Origin: Sanderia malayensis
Lineage: Eukaryota; Cnidaria; Scyphozoa; Semaeostomeae; Pelagiidae
Direction of reading: 5' to 3'
NCBI GenBank assembly: GCA_013076295.1
Contig: RQOL01000658.1
Span: 372,001 to 436,000, forward strand
Length of the DNA stretch: 64,000 nt
Under the pieces are notes generated by a model, which was not told the origin of the DNA, did no database searches, and saw only the letters and a program-made list of their open reading frames with translations. The translations under genes were made by a program, and so were the position numbers. Below, piece after piece: positions 47,592 to 60,400 of this stretch. The first letter of the stretch is position 1. The number at the start of each line of letters is the position of its first letter.

Positions 47592-48993
47592 TTTGACAAT
47601 TATATGAATAACCTATGAAATGAATAACAATCAAACCGTTTATCATTTGATGATAAAGTAACTCAGATGATAAACTCAGATTCAGAACAAGAGATATAGC
47701 ACTATACGCAATAGCAAATTGGAACGGAAAGCCAGTGGAGATAACTTAAAAGACTGGTACTGATGGGGCAAGAAAAGTTATAGTTCGATGAGGGAGAAGA
47801 GGATATTTGTCGTGACAAAGGCCTTATTGCGATCTATAGTTGTCTGCGATAAATGATATACAATGTCAAATTTACCAATGTGTGATGCACACCTGAAAGA
47901 AAGATAGTTAAAATCAATTGTAACAATCGAAAGAATACTTGAAAAAATTAAATATTATTATGTTACCGTTAAAGTTCTATTAAGTTCCCGTCTTGAATAA
48001 ACCCCCCTTTCAAAGGAAAATTTTCAATGAAAACCGCCCCCTTGTTTCTGAACTTGCAAGATTGATTAAAGCTCAAAAGTTCAAGTTCAAGTTTAAGCCT
48101 ATTTGAGAATTTTATTCAGCCCCCCTCTGGAATATGAAAATTTAGATACCCCCGGGGGTTTAATTGAACTTTTACGGTATATTACGAAGCAAGTACGAGT
48201 TTATCCAAAATATATGCTAGTAATAATGTGCAAATACGATTCTGTTAAACAGAAATATTATTTATACTAATTTAATGATAAAGTGAAATAGCATGAAACA
48301 AAATAGCTATCATATCGATAAATCAAATTAGTGTCAAAATATTAAAATTGACTTACAATTTCAAAATTTTTTTCTGTGCTGGTCTCTTAGTGAACATTGT
48401 TTTCTGTCGAATTCACAAATGATCTTGCCAACTAAAGATGGGCTTAAGAGTAGTCGAAGCTTGGAAAGCGCAGGTCAAAAAAGATGGAAGACTTCATCAT
48501 AGAACTCACAAGTTGACAACGACTACCTCATCTGATCACAAAATAGAATATCTTGCACGTTACTCTTCAGTGCCTTCTATATGTACAAACTATACACAAG
48601 TTCCATGTTAGGAAATAAATATTCTATACAATCATTTCAGAGCAGCTAATAACGAGTATGAAATAGTGCAAGATTGTAAAGATACCTTCCATATAAATAT
48701 GTGCCCTCTGATATAAATATTGTATCTTCTATATGCGGGCTGCAACATTGCACAGCAACCACATACATCGTGTAACAAATGCATTAGATTAATTAAAACT
48801 GTGAGAAACTTGAGAATTCATGTTCATATAGATGGTCTATATACAACCTTAAAACATATCCGATTCAGTACCCAGTAGCTTCAATACTGTTAACACATAC
48901 CAATGCCACATGCAGAGCTGAAATGTAGCAGATACTCTGGATGTGCTACCAGGAGCATTCACTTGAAACAGACCCGTATACACACCACATACT
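47592..48993. other. Convergent spacer, RUN gene 3' end to CEP131 copy 3' end
   Basis: Holds the 3' untranslated regions of both converging genes and a MITE-like element at 47,963-48,180. No other gene is visible. The unit 2 counterpart is 56,075-57,437. Confidence 0.55.
47963..48180. mobile_element. MITE, TACCGTTAAAG / TTTTACGGTA ends (unit 1)
   Basis: Begins TTACCGTTAAAGTTCTATTA and ends TTGAACTTTTACGGTA, with CCCCC/GGGGG-rich inner words (ATAAACCCCCC, CCCCCGGGGGTTTAA). TA flanks suggest a TA target. Present at the same place in unit 2 (56,389-56,620), so it predates the duplication. Confidence 0.7.
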
Positions 48994-51900
48994 TCAACGC
49001 ATAAGCTTCTTTCGCTGCTCTGTTAAAAGCATCTCCAAATGATCAGCTCGTTTTTCAGCAGCCTAAAAAACCAACCAATCAAGCTACACTATCAAGTCAG
49101 CCTCAGTTACAAACAGGACGAGCAGATAGCACCTGGATTGTTAGTAATTGATAAACAAAAAACAACTAATTCGATACCTGCATCTGTTGACGAAGAATTT
49201 GCATTGTTTCTTCTTTCTTTGAAATTGCTATTTTCACCCTGTGGAAAGAACAACCGTTTATACATTATCTATTAAATCTTTTCAACAATCTTTACAGCAT
49301 GTATATCTTCGTGAAGGATAGATTTACACATCTATCGCATTGTGAAGAACAGCACCTTGCACACCTGAAATAATGTCTAATGTTGCATCAACACCCATCA
49401 TATGGCCATTCTTAATCTCATATGTCTGACTGCGTTAGAATGCAACATACGACAAGCAATAATAGAAGAATGTTTCATGTTTACCTCTTGTGGACTTCTT
49501 CCATTTCATGTTCTTTCTCTTTGCTCACTCTTTCCAATTCTATGCGATGGCGTGCTCGCATTTCACTGACATCATTACGTAAGCGTTTGTTATCCTCCTC
49601 CGTAGTTACCAATCTACAAAAGCAAATTGCATTACTCAATAGCCATGCAGTTTAGTGGATATAGCTGTGACAAGACACTAAAGATGCATTGGCAAATACT
49701 TCAGAGCATCACATTGTCACTTATTGCAATTTGATCTCAGCAGTGTACAACATTGTTCACGGTAAAAAAATGACATTGAATGCAATTTTCAAGCAGCACA
49801 TAAGAATCATAACCCATGGTATATTCAACTACAAGGTCCCTAAAGAACGTTAGAAGGCATTACAGGGATTAAACCAAAGGAAATGTTGACATTATCCCTG
49901 AACAATGCTGGTAATATAAACAGCTGAGAAAAAGATATGAATAATCGTAGCAACCTATCAGCAAACTCTTGTCTGACAATATCAGTGACTTTGCCTCTTT
50001 CGTGCTGTAACTGTTCAGTCAATGATTTGACATCAATTATCTCTTGGTCCTTCTGTTTCAACTGACTTCGAATTCGAATAAGCTCATTCTCAATTTCATT
50101 CGAACGCTCCTTTGAAAAGAAACGCAAAAATAGTTTACCTGAAATGCAATAGCCTCAAACATCTCAAACATCTGTCGAACAGTGGACTTATGGCAGAGTA
50201 ACAAGCCATGGGCCAATTCGTAAAAAAGTAATACTGTGAAAGCTCTATGAATCCCCCCTCTCTATTAGGCCCCCTTGCTTCTGAAATTGTAAAAAATGAT
50301 GACATTGTAATTGATTACACCATAAAAGCTCGTAACATTTATTTTGCCACTATTTTACATTAACTTACACTAGTTTATTTAAGAATTTTATTAAGCCCCC
50401 CTGTCTACTAAGCCCCCCTCTAGAACATCAACAAAAGCCCCCGGGGCTTAAATAGAGCTTTTACGGTATATCAACATCTTAAAAGGGCACAGGTTAGTTG
50501 ATAACCATGAAATGTGAAGTAAAGAAAGAAGCATTAATAAATCATATAATTGCATTGCAACACAATGTATACCTTGACGTCACTGTATCTTTCTTGCAAT
50601 GACCTTTCTGACCTCTCAAGTTCCTTGATCTCATTCTCATACTTGTCTCTTATGCGTCTGAGATGAAACCAACAAAGACATTTCAGGGAAATACAAGATT
50701 GATAACATTAATATGCGAGAAAGCACAAGATGAATGATCAAAGTTGGTGATAAGACAATAGTTACTTGATTCTATTTTCAGCAGCTCTTTCAGTCTCGTC
50801 TCTTGCTTGCGTCGATTCTTGTTCTAGTCTTGAGATAACCATTTCAATTTCCTGCAGATAGTTATTAAAATAATTTACAATCAAACATGAATCGAATCAT
50901 AAAAAATGCTTCAATTCGTGATCAATCAATCAATCAAATAGAAAAATCAGTTGGATAAAAAATAAAAGTTGCCTTGTCTCTTGCTTCGCGGACATTTTCT
51001 TTGAGCTCTCTTTCCTTTGATAAGAGATATGTATCCTAAAAAACGAAGCAATCGTCACAAAAACTGAAGTGAGTAGTAAGACAAAGACAAGCATAAAGCT
51101 AGATAAGGATTAACCTGATTGCAAGAGAAAGAAAAATATTGAATAACAGAGCGGAACATTAATTGAATGGCCTACCTGCTTCTTCATGTAATTTTCAATC
51201 CATTGTTGCTTCTCAAGTTCAAGTTGTTTTTTGAGACTGTCAGCCTCGATCTGAAAAATCAAAGCAGATAACTACAACGCTTGTAGAGCTGAATCCATTA
51301 TGAAATACACGACCAACGTATATACGAAGCAGGTTGGCAATACTAGTGGAAAATCAGGAAAAGCAGAGCAAAAGAAGGCGATGCTGTACAAAGGTTGAAG
51401 TAAACATAAAAATATGCATGATTTACATTATGTTTTCGTTCAACTTCATCCAGCCTTCTACCATGCTCCTCTTGCATTGTCAATATAGTTTGACGATAAG
51501 ATTCCTAGGAAGGAAGAAAGGCAGACAGAATCAAAATATCAAAATACACTCTCCAACTGCATAAAAAGCAAGAAAAGCAGCGAGAAAATATCTGATGAGA
51601 TCAATGAATCTTGAGATCAATTAGCTTCATTCTGAGTCTAACTTTGAGTATAAGTCTGAATCTGAGTATACTGTACCTCAACAGCTTGCTTGCCTTGAGC
51701 AGTCTCTTGGTTTATCTTGAGCATCTGCTGGGAAACTCTCTCCTTCTCTTCTTGCACCTCGGCATATAATCTTCGACGTTGCTGCTGGTAAGCCTGCTCC
51801 TCTTGCTCTAACTGCTTCTCATATCTCAAAAGTTAAGATAAAAACTACATGTAACTATCAGTAGTCTTTAAAGAAGGGTAGATAAAACAAAGAAACACTC

Positions 51901-53057
51901 AAAGCTCAAATGAGTGTTATTGAAGAAGAAAACCAGCTGCAAACGTTGTCTAATTGCAAGATGTTCTTATAAAAAAAACATCAGAGCTACCTCTGTCGAG
52001 CAATGTCTCGTTCCCGCTGTACGGCAGCCTCTTTCTCGATTTCAAGATGTGCTCTGAGCTCTTCAATCTGTTTGATGTATTTTCTACCACACCGTTCATC
52101 AGCCTCCAGCAGTTCACCCTGAAAAGTCGGGCAATGGGTACATCAGAAATGCATTCAATTTACACTAGCAAACACAATTCAATTGATCAAAGCACAAAGA
52201 GTTCTACAGAAGCGATTACAGGGAGTCAAGGTAGTGCTAAGCAGCGCCACATACGCAGAGAAAGTGCAAAGGATAGAAACATTCAACATTGAATAAGATG
52301 AAAAATGCTGACAACAATAACTTACTTGTTGCATGGCTTTGAGTTTCTTTATTTCAGCTTTGTGTTTGGCGATTAATTTTTGAATATCTGGTTCCAAACC
52401 CTTCACAGTCATCTCCTAGGGAACAAACGTAATATTAAACTAACAAGTTTAATAACCACTCAACATCTTGAAGAGATATATGTTCTGACGTTTTCGCATT
52501 ATCAAAATATAGTAGCGATTTAATTAAATTACTTTTATTTGCGTAGTTTTCTCGTGAATCCATTTCTGCCGTCTTAGTTTCTCGGCAGCTTCCATGATTT
52601 CCTTCTGCTTTTTTAATTCAACAGCATGACTAGAAAAAAACAATCATTATCAAGCAAAAACAGGCTCGCAATTTCAATGCTTCAAGTTTAAAGAGAATTA
52701 TGGTTCAAGTTTGACTATTTATATCTCCAAAGACCAAAAAGCGAAAGAAATATAAAAACTCTTTGTAGTCCCTTAGATTTGAAAAAGTCGATTCCAAGAA
52801 AAAAAGCTGACGAAAAAGAAAAAAAGAACCGAAAAAAGAAGAAGAAAGAAAAAGAAATAAGAAGTAAGTTGGACAACAATTGAAGATAATTCAAAAGATA
52901 ACCCCTGTTTACTTTTCCTCCGGTGTCTTGAGCTTCGATGAATACCTTTGATCAGTATCTTTGAGTTTCTTCACGAGTTCTTCACAGCGTTGACTAAGGA
53001 CTTTTTTATCGTCAATAAGCTGATCAATGAACGACAAATGACGTTGTATTGTAGCCT
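48994..53057 (-). pseudogene. 5'-truncated duplicate of CEP131 (C-terminal exons)
   Basis: Contains the last 14 exons of the CEP131-like gene: first (3'-most) exon 48,994-49,062, then for example 49,485-49,613, and so on to a truncated exon at about 52,930-53,057. Motifs match the complete copy: RIRDKYENEIKELERSERSL, KQKDQEIIDVKSLTEQLQ, AAEKRADHLEMLL. It breaks off inside a coding exon at 53,057, at the sequence for FIDQLIDDKK…, where the next duplication unit begins. No promoter, start codon or upstream exon is available, so it is a fragment. Yet the frames and splice sites I checked, including a GC donor, are intact, so it is young and could still be transcribed from a cryptic promoter. A haplotype-collapse artefact would look the same. 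Confidence 0.85.
50232..50468. mobile_element. MITE in CEP131 intron (unit 1)
   Basis: Ends TACTGTGAAAGCTCTATGAA and TAAATAGAGCTTTTACGGTA; inside are TTAAGCCCCCCTGTC and AGCCCCCGGGGCTT words. The homologous copy is at about 58,819-59,059 in unit 2, so this insertion predates the duplication. Confidence 0.7.
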
Positions 53058-54194
53058 AATACAATTTACGCACAATTAGAAAGTTAGTGAAGCAAAGAAA
53101 ATTCAGATTTAACGTGGAAAGGCCAGATCATGTGAACCTATGAGCGCGCTGCAAATGCAAAATGTAAATTTCACGCAAATTCTGGTCAAAACCGTAGTTG
53201 CATATACTAAATGCAATTAACAAAACGTATAAAGTAATTTAAGAATAATAATTATAATTTCACTTACAGTTGTGTGCAAGGAAAGTGCATAATTGCTGAG
53301 GTACAAGCAGGAAGCATTGCTCACGAGGTAATGAATGCAATATTTCTTTCAAACTGTCTTATGTACTGAAATAAAAATGAGACTATTTAGCCAGCTGGTC
53401 TCAGCAGATATCCTTGAGGTAAACATCATGCTTGAAAAGGATACGACAGTTCAAAATAGTCACCAGTAAATTGTTTGATACTGTTTCCCTCTGCAAGGCC
53501 AAAAGGCGAGGCAGTATTGTCGAATGTCCATCCCTCAAAAATCGCTCTGAAACATCAGTTTTTTCTGCGCTGTATTTGAAACAGAAATAACAACTGATGT
53601 CGTTTTATCGCAAAGAATAAGTTCCTATGCTTGGCTGAGCAAAGTTTTATTTTTTGAAAGCTGAAAAACGTTCATGTTATCCAAAACAAAATGGCGACTG
53701 CTGAAATCCAGGATTGTCATGGCGTCATGTATGTTGCTGATCAACTATTGATTTTCTTGGCACGTTGGTGCATTGCTGTTTCAGTCCAAAAGAACGCTGA
53801 CCACATGGACAGAACGTCGCTCTATTGCGCATGCGAATATACCTGGGCTTCCCACAACAAGAAAATACATGTCAATGATTTCTAGCAGTAGTTGGAGCGG
53901 TGTATATATAATTGGGGCAAATGCCAGAGCGAAAATGCCACTGGGTTTTTCAATTCGACTGTGCCTTGTGCACTTGGCAAAACGAGACAAAGTGGGGAGT
54001 GTGGCAACTCTGCAATGGCAATTGTCCCCCGGTGGTACTAGATTGAGTATCCTAACCGGGGAGGATGGTTTTCTCGGCGTTTCTGCCGGGGAATCATTCC
54101 GAACCGGGCAGCCGAAAAATCCGGTACCCCGGGGATCTACTTTCTCTTGTAGACCCCCGGGGTACCGGCCCTCATTTATCTCACTCAGCTATTC

Positions 54195-54275
54195 CTAGTG
54201 GCTTGCATGAGATTCGAACCGCTACCTCACGCGTGGCAAGCACAAGTGCTAACCACTGAGCCACCAGAGCTGAAC
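54195..54275 (-). mobile_element. tRNA-derived SINE head (unit 2 copy)
   Basis: Same A-box (TGGCTCAGTGG) and B-box (GTTCGAATCTC) as the unit 1 copy, with the body hairpin at 54,121-54,168. It was inherited with the duplication, not inserted independently. Confidence 0.7.
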
Positions 54276-54446
54276 ATGTTACTGCGTAGTTATTAAGAAG
54301 TATATTTAAACACACGTCTACTATTATGAAAGCCAATCAGTGCCATCGTCATCAAAGTAAGTAAAATCCACCTTTAATACAAATCTCATAGACAAACTCA
54401 CCAACGCAGCAAGGTAGTAATAAAGCGGCAAGAGTGTCGGTAGTGC

Positions 54447-54722
54447 TCTTGTTTCAAACGCTCTGATTTGCAGGACTCTGATTTGTAAGGCTCTGATTTG
54501 CAGGACTCTGATTTGCAAGGCTCTGATTCGGAAGACTCTGATTTGTAAGGCTCTGAATTGCAGGACTCTGGTTTGCAAGTCTCTGATTTGCAGGACTCTG
54601 GTTTGCAAGGCTCTGATTTGCAGGACTCTGGTTTGCAAGGCTCTGATTTGCAGGTCTCTGGTTTCAAACGCTCTGGTGTGCGAAGCTCTGTTTCAAGTTC
54701 TCATTTGCAGGACTCTGATTTG
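54447..54722. repeat. Minisatellite, ~15-base unit, expanded (unit 2)
   Basis: About 18 units of GCTCTGATTTGCAAG / GACTCTGATTTGCAG, often as alternating 30-base dimers, compared with about nine in unit 1. The minus-strand frame reads as a repeating Cys-Lys-(Ser/Pro)-Glu-(Ser/Pro) pentapeptide, a period artefact. Confidence 0.9.
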
Positions 54723-56074
54723 ATCCATTGCTAAATGAAATCATAATTGAAATAAAATATTACAGATTATTCGTTGGCTATGAAACCAACGAATAATCCG
54801 GTATAATCATTGGGTCCTTCATAGAAATAATAGTAAATCAGTCACTTACTTTATGACCAATTGCTGCTCAAAAATATCGAACATAACCATGTAATTGAAT
54901 AAAAATGATTTCATTTGCGTAGTAACGTTTCTTTGTATCAAGAAAAGTAGAACGTCGTACTGAGATCCCTTCAACAATGATAACAAACAAATCATTATCC
55001 TGCCTGGCCTTGTCCTATTCAAGGATGGGAGCTCGAGAATTGTCCAAGATGGTATCCAGAAGGCAGTGCAAGCGGACACACCTGAAAAGACGGAAATGCA
55101 GGTGATTGAAGATTGTAAAAAAAAAGCCAATTAGCACGATCACATGTGCACAAGCAACAATCATCATGCTTTCCTTTCGTTGCAGGATGTACAAATAAGC
55201 TTGGCTGAAAGGGACATAATTCTCTCAAATTGCCACGGCAAAATAAGAGACATGTTTCTTTGGCTTGTCGCATCTCTATTGCTTCTCTAAGCATGTAACC
55301 CTGCTCTACTGTGTAACTGTTCAATGTGGATACCATTGAGGTTGTGATTTGTTCTGTTTTTATTCGCCATGGGTTTTAATAGCCTTGTTCATTTACAGGT
55401 AATTTGCAAATTCTCTTACACCGAAACATCTTCGTGTGGGATAGGGGACAACGATCCAGAATTGTTCGGTTTCGTTACTGGGTAAAGCAATTGCTATTGC
55501 ACTATTTTATCACCCAAATGAGCTCACCCCACAAACAAATCATCGTAACTTACACGATGATGATCACGCTGCAAACCAATCTGACTCTAACTGTGCCAGC
55601 CACTCTTCTCTCAACCTGGAACATCTCTGAGTTTGAATATTCTTCCTTACAGTGACACAACAGGTTCATTTGCCAACAATTTCGTGTGCCATGTCTTCAG
55701 ATCGCAGAACACTGATGTGGTAAGTCTGCTGGTAACGTTCTGAGAACATTCCAAGGCTTCTGTATGAAAATATAATCGCAATTATTCCCAGAAATCACTG
55801 CTGTACACAGCGAAGCACATTGAAAAAAGCATGGCACGTCTAACTACCCTATTCTAGCAATAGATTGAGGCGTGCATCCTTTGCTTTCTTAAGATATTGG
55901 AATACTTATAAAGGCATATCTTCTTTCTCAGGCTCAAAAAATAATAACTGGAATAGGTAAGTGTTTCAATAAATTACAATCCAATTTAAATCAATCCCAG
56001 GCACATTCCATCAACTTACCAATATTTTGTTTGTCGCAGGAAAAGGATTCAACAGGACGTTGTATTGTGTGTGA

Positions 56075-57437
56075 TTTGACAATTATATGAATAACCTATG
56101 AAATGAATAACAATCAAAACGTTTATCACTTGATGATAAAGTAAATCAGATGATAAACTCAGATTCACAACAAGAGGTATAGCACTATACGCAATAGCAA
56201 ATTTATAGTTCGATCAGGGAGAAGAGGATATTTGTCTTGGCAAAGGCCTTGTTGCAAGCTATAGTTGTCTGCGATAAATGATATACAATGTCAAATTGAC
56301 CAATGTGTGATGCACACCTGAAAGAAAGATAGTTAAAATCAATTGTAAGAATCCAAAGAATACTTGAAAAAATTAAATATTATTATGTTACCGTTAAAGT
56401 TCTATTAAGTTCCCGTCTTTAATAATCCCCTTTTCAAAGGAAAATCTTCAATGAAAACCGCCCCCTTGTTTCTGAACTTGCAAGCAATGACGAAATTGTG
56501 ATTGATTAAAGCACAAAAATTCAAGTTCAAGTTCAAGCCTATTTGAGAATTTTATTGAGCCCCCCTCTGGAATATGAAAATTTAGATACCCCCGGGGGTT
56601 TAATTGAACTTTTACGGTATATTACGAAGCCAGTACGTGTTTGTCCAAAATATATGCCAGTAATAATGTGCAAATACGATTCTGTTAAACAGAAATATTA
56701 TTTATACTAATTTAATGAAAAAGTGAAACTGCATGAAACAAAATAGCTAGCATATTGATAAATCAAATTAGTGTCAAAATATTAAAATGGACTTACAATT
56801 TCAAAATGTTTTTTTTCTGTGGTGGTCTCTTAGTCAACATTGTTTTCCGTCGAATTCACAAATGATCTTGCCAACTAAAGATGGGCTTAAGAGTAGTCGA
56901 AGCGTGGAAAGAGCAGCTCAAAAAAGATGGAAGACTTCATCATAGAACTCACAGATTGACAACGACTACCTCATCTGATCACAAAATAGAATATTTTGCA
57001 CCTTACTCTTCAGTGCCTTCTATATGTACAAGCTATACACAAGTTCCATGTTAGGAAATAAATATTCTATACAATCATTTCAGAGCAGCTAATAACAAGT
57101 ATGAAATAGTGCAAGATTGCAAAGATACCTTCCATATAAATATGTGCCCTCTGATATAAATATTGTATCTTCTATATGCGGGCTGCAACATTGCACTGCA
57201 ACCACATACATCGTGTAACAAATGCATTAGATTAATTAAAACTGCGCAAACCTTGAGAATTCATGTTCATATAGGTGGTTTATATACAACCTTAAAAACA
57301 TATCCGATTCAGTACCCAGTAACTTCAATACTGTTAAAACATACCAATGCCACATGCAGAGCTGAAATGTAGCAGATATTCTGGATGTACAACCAGGAGC
57401 ATTCACTTGAAACAGACCCGTATACACATCACATACT
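56075..57437. other. Spacer between RUN pseudogene and CEP131 3' end
   Basis: Counterpart of 47,592-48,993. Includes the inherited MITE at 56,389-56,620 and the 3' untranslated region of CEP131. No additional gene is seen. Confidence 0.55.
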
Positions 57438-60400
57438 TCAACGCATAAGCTTCTTTCGCTGCTCTGTTAAAAGCATCTCCAAATGATCAGCTCGTTTTTC
57501 AGCAGCCTAAAAAACAAAACATTCAAGCTACACTATCAAGTCAGCCTCACTTGCAAACAGGACGAGCTGATAGCACCTGGATTGTTAGTAATTGATAAAG
57601 AAAAAGTAATTAATTCGATACCTGCATCTGTTGACGAAGAATTTGCATTGTTTCTTCTTTCTTTGAAATTGCAATTTTCACCCTGTGGAAAAAACAACAG
57701 TTTAGACATTGTCTATTAAATCTTTTCAATAATCTATACAGCATTTATATCTTCGTGAAGGATATATTTACACAGCTATTGCATTGTGAAGGATAGCATC
57801 TTGCACACCTGAAATAATTTCTAATGTTGCACCAACACCGATCATATGGCCATTCTTAATCTCATATGTCTGGTTGCCTTAGAATGCAACATACGACCAG
57901 CAATAATAGAAGCATGTTTCATGTTTCATGTTTACCTCTTGTGGACTTCTTCCATTTCATGTTCTTTCTCTTTGCTCACTCTTTCCAATTCTATCCGATG
58001 GCGTGCTCGCATTTCACTGACATCATTACGTAAGCGTTTGTTATCCTCCTCCATAGTTACCAATCTACAAAACAAATTGCATTACTCAATAGCTATGCAG
58101 TTTAGTGGATATAGCTGTACCGTAAATCCTCGAATTAGCCCCCTGGGGGCGAACTCGCTGTACGCAAATATCACCATGTTTGGGGTGGGGGCTTATTCGA
58201 GGGGGGGGGCTTATTAACAATTTGTTGTTCTAGGGTGGGGGCTTATTCGAGGGGGGGGGCAATTCGAGGATTTACGGTAGTCAAACACTAAAGATGCATT
58301 GGAAAGTACTTCAGAGCATGATATTGTCACTTATTGCACATTGATCAGCAGTGTACAACATTGCTCGCGATAAAAAACGAAATTGAACGCAATTTTCAGG
58401 CAGCACATGTGAATCATAACCCATGGTATATTCAACTACAAGGTCCCTAAAGAACGTTAGAAGGCATTACATGATTAAACCAAAGGTAATCTTGAAATTA
58501 TCCCTGAACAATGCTGGCAATATAAACAGCTGAGAAAAAGATATGAATAATCGTAGCAACCTATCAGCAAACTCTTGTCTGACAATATCAGTGACTTTGC
58601 CTCTTTCGTGTTGTAACTGTTCAGTCAATGATTTGACATCAATTATCTCTTGGTCCTTCTGCTTCAACTGACTTCGAATTCGAATAAGCTCATTCTCAAT
58701 TTCGTTCGAACGCTCCTTTGAAAAAGAAACAAAAATAGTTTAGCTGAAATGCAATAGCCTGCGGCAAACATCTGTCAAACAGTGACAAGCCATGGGTCAA
58801 TTCATAAAAAGTAACATCGTGAAAGCTCTATGAAGCCCCCCTCTCTCTATTAAGCTCCCCTTGCTTCTGAAATTGTGAAGAATGATGAAATTGTAATTGA
58901 TTAAACCATAAAAGCTCGTAACATATATTTTGCCGCTATTTTACATGAAAATGTTTTCAAAGTTTATTTAAGAACTTTATTAAGCCTTCCTGTTTATTAA
59001 GCCCTATCTCTAAAATATCGACAAAATAAGCCCCCGGGGCTTAATAGAGCTTTTACGGTATATCAACATCTTAAAAGGGCACAGGTTAGTTGATAACCAT
59101 GAAATGTGAAGTAAAGAAAGAAGCATTAATAAATCATATAATTGCATTGCAACACAATGTATACCTTGACGTCACTGTATCTTTCTTGCAATGACCTTTC
59201 TGACCTCTCAAGTTCCTTGATCTCATTCTCATACTTGTCTCTTATGCGTCTGAGATGAAACCAACAAAGACATTTCAGGGAAATACAAGATTGATAACAT
59301 AAATATGCGAGGAAGCACAAGATGAATGATCAAAGTTGGTGATAAGACAATAATTACTTGATTCTATTTTCAGCAGCTCTTTCAGTCTCGTCTCTTGCTT
59401 GCGTCGATTCTTGTTCTAGTCTTGAGATAACCATTTCAATTTCCTGCAGATAGTTATTAAAATAATTTACAATCAAACATGAATTGAATCATAAAAAATG
59501 CTTCAATTCGTGATCAATCAATCAATCAAATAGAAAAATCAGTTGGATAAAAAATAAAAGTTGCCTTGTCTCTTGCTTCGCGGACATTTTCTTTGAGCTC
59601 TCTTTCCTTTGATAAGAAATATGTATCCTAAAAAACGAAGCAATCGTCACAAAAACTGAAGTGAGTAGTAAGACAAAGACAAGCATAAAGCTAGATAAGG
59701 ATTAACCTGATTGCAAGAGAAAGAAAAATATTGAATAACAGAGCGGAACATTAATTGAATGGCCTACCTGCTTCTTCATGTAATTTTCAATCCATTGTTG
59801 CTTCTCAAGTTCAAGTTGTTCTTTGAGACTGTCAGCCTCGATCTGAGAAATCAAAGCAGATAACTACAACGCTTGCAGAGCTGAATCCATTATGAAATAC
59901 ACAACCAACGTATATACGAAGCATCTTGGAAATACTGCTGGAAAATCAAGAAAAGCAAAGCAAAAGAAGGCGATGCTGTACAAAGGTTGAAGTAAGCATA
60001 GGAATATCCATGATTTACATTATGTTTTCGTTCAACTTCATCCAGCCTTCTACTATGCTCCTCCTGCATTGTTAATATAGTTTGACGATAAGATTCCTAG
60101 GAAGGAGGAAAAACAGGCAGAATCAAAATATCAAAATACACTCATTAGCTGCATACAAAGCAAGGAAAGCAGCGAGAAAATATCTGAGGAGATCAATGAA
60201 TCTTGAGATCAATTAACGTCATTCTGAGTCTAACTTTGAGTGTAAATCTGAATCTGAGTATACTGTACCTCAACAGCTTGCTTGCCTTGAGCAGTCTCTT
60301 GGTTAATCTTGAGCATCTGCTGGGAAACTCTCTCCTTCTCTTCTTGCACCTCGGCATATAATCTTCGACGTTGCTGCTGGTAAGCCTGTTCCTCTTGCTC

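Larger units (their letters stand above)
43134..53057. repeat. Tandem duplication, unit 1 (9.9 kb)
   Basis: The sequence from 43,134 (AATACAATTTACGCAC) onward reappears at 53,058, and the end of unit 1 (GACGTTGTATTGTAGCCT at 53,040-53,057) matches 61,622-61,639 in unit 2. The unit holds the PDZ/PTB exons of the RUN gene (+) and the C-terminal exons of CEP131 (-). Exon identity to unit 2 is roughly 97-98% by eye in CEP131, and lower in introns. Confidence 0.93.
53058..56074 (+). pseudogene. 5'-truncated, decayed duplicate of the RUN-PDZ-PTB gene
   Basis: Starts inside an intron at the duplication junction. The PDZ exon at 53,270-53,327 is intact. The main PDZ exon has lost its acceptor and about the first 74 bases, plus a 14-base internal deletion (near 54,316-54,356). 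The linker exon and first PTB exon are deleted entirely (join near 54,924). The donor of the LAERDIILSNCHGK exon is mutated (GGCAA|AATAAG in place of GGCAAG|GTAGG, near 55,242). Later PTB exons and the stop (56,072-56,074) are still recognisable. No RUN domain is present. It cannot encode the full protein. Confidence 0.9.

Noticed and set aside
54324..54667. Cys-rich pentapeptide-repeat proteins read from the minus strand
   Set aside because: They are produced by the 15-base minisatellite period, start without context in an intron and are not matched in unit 1.
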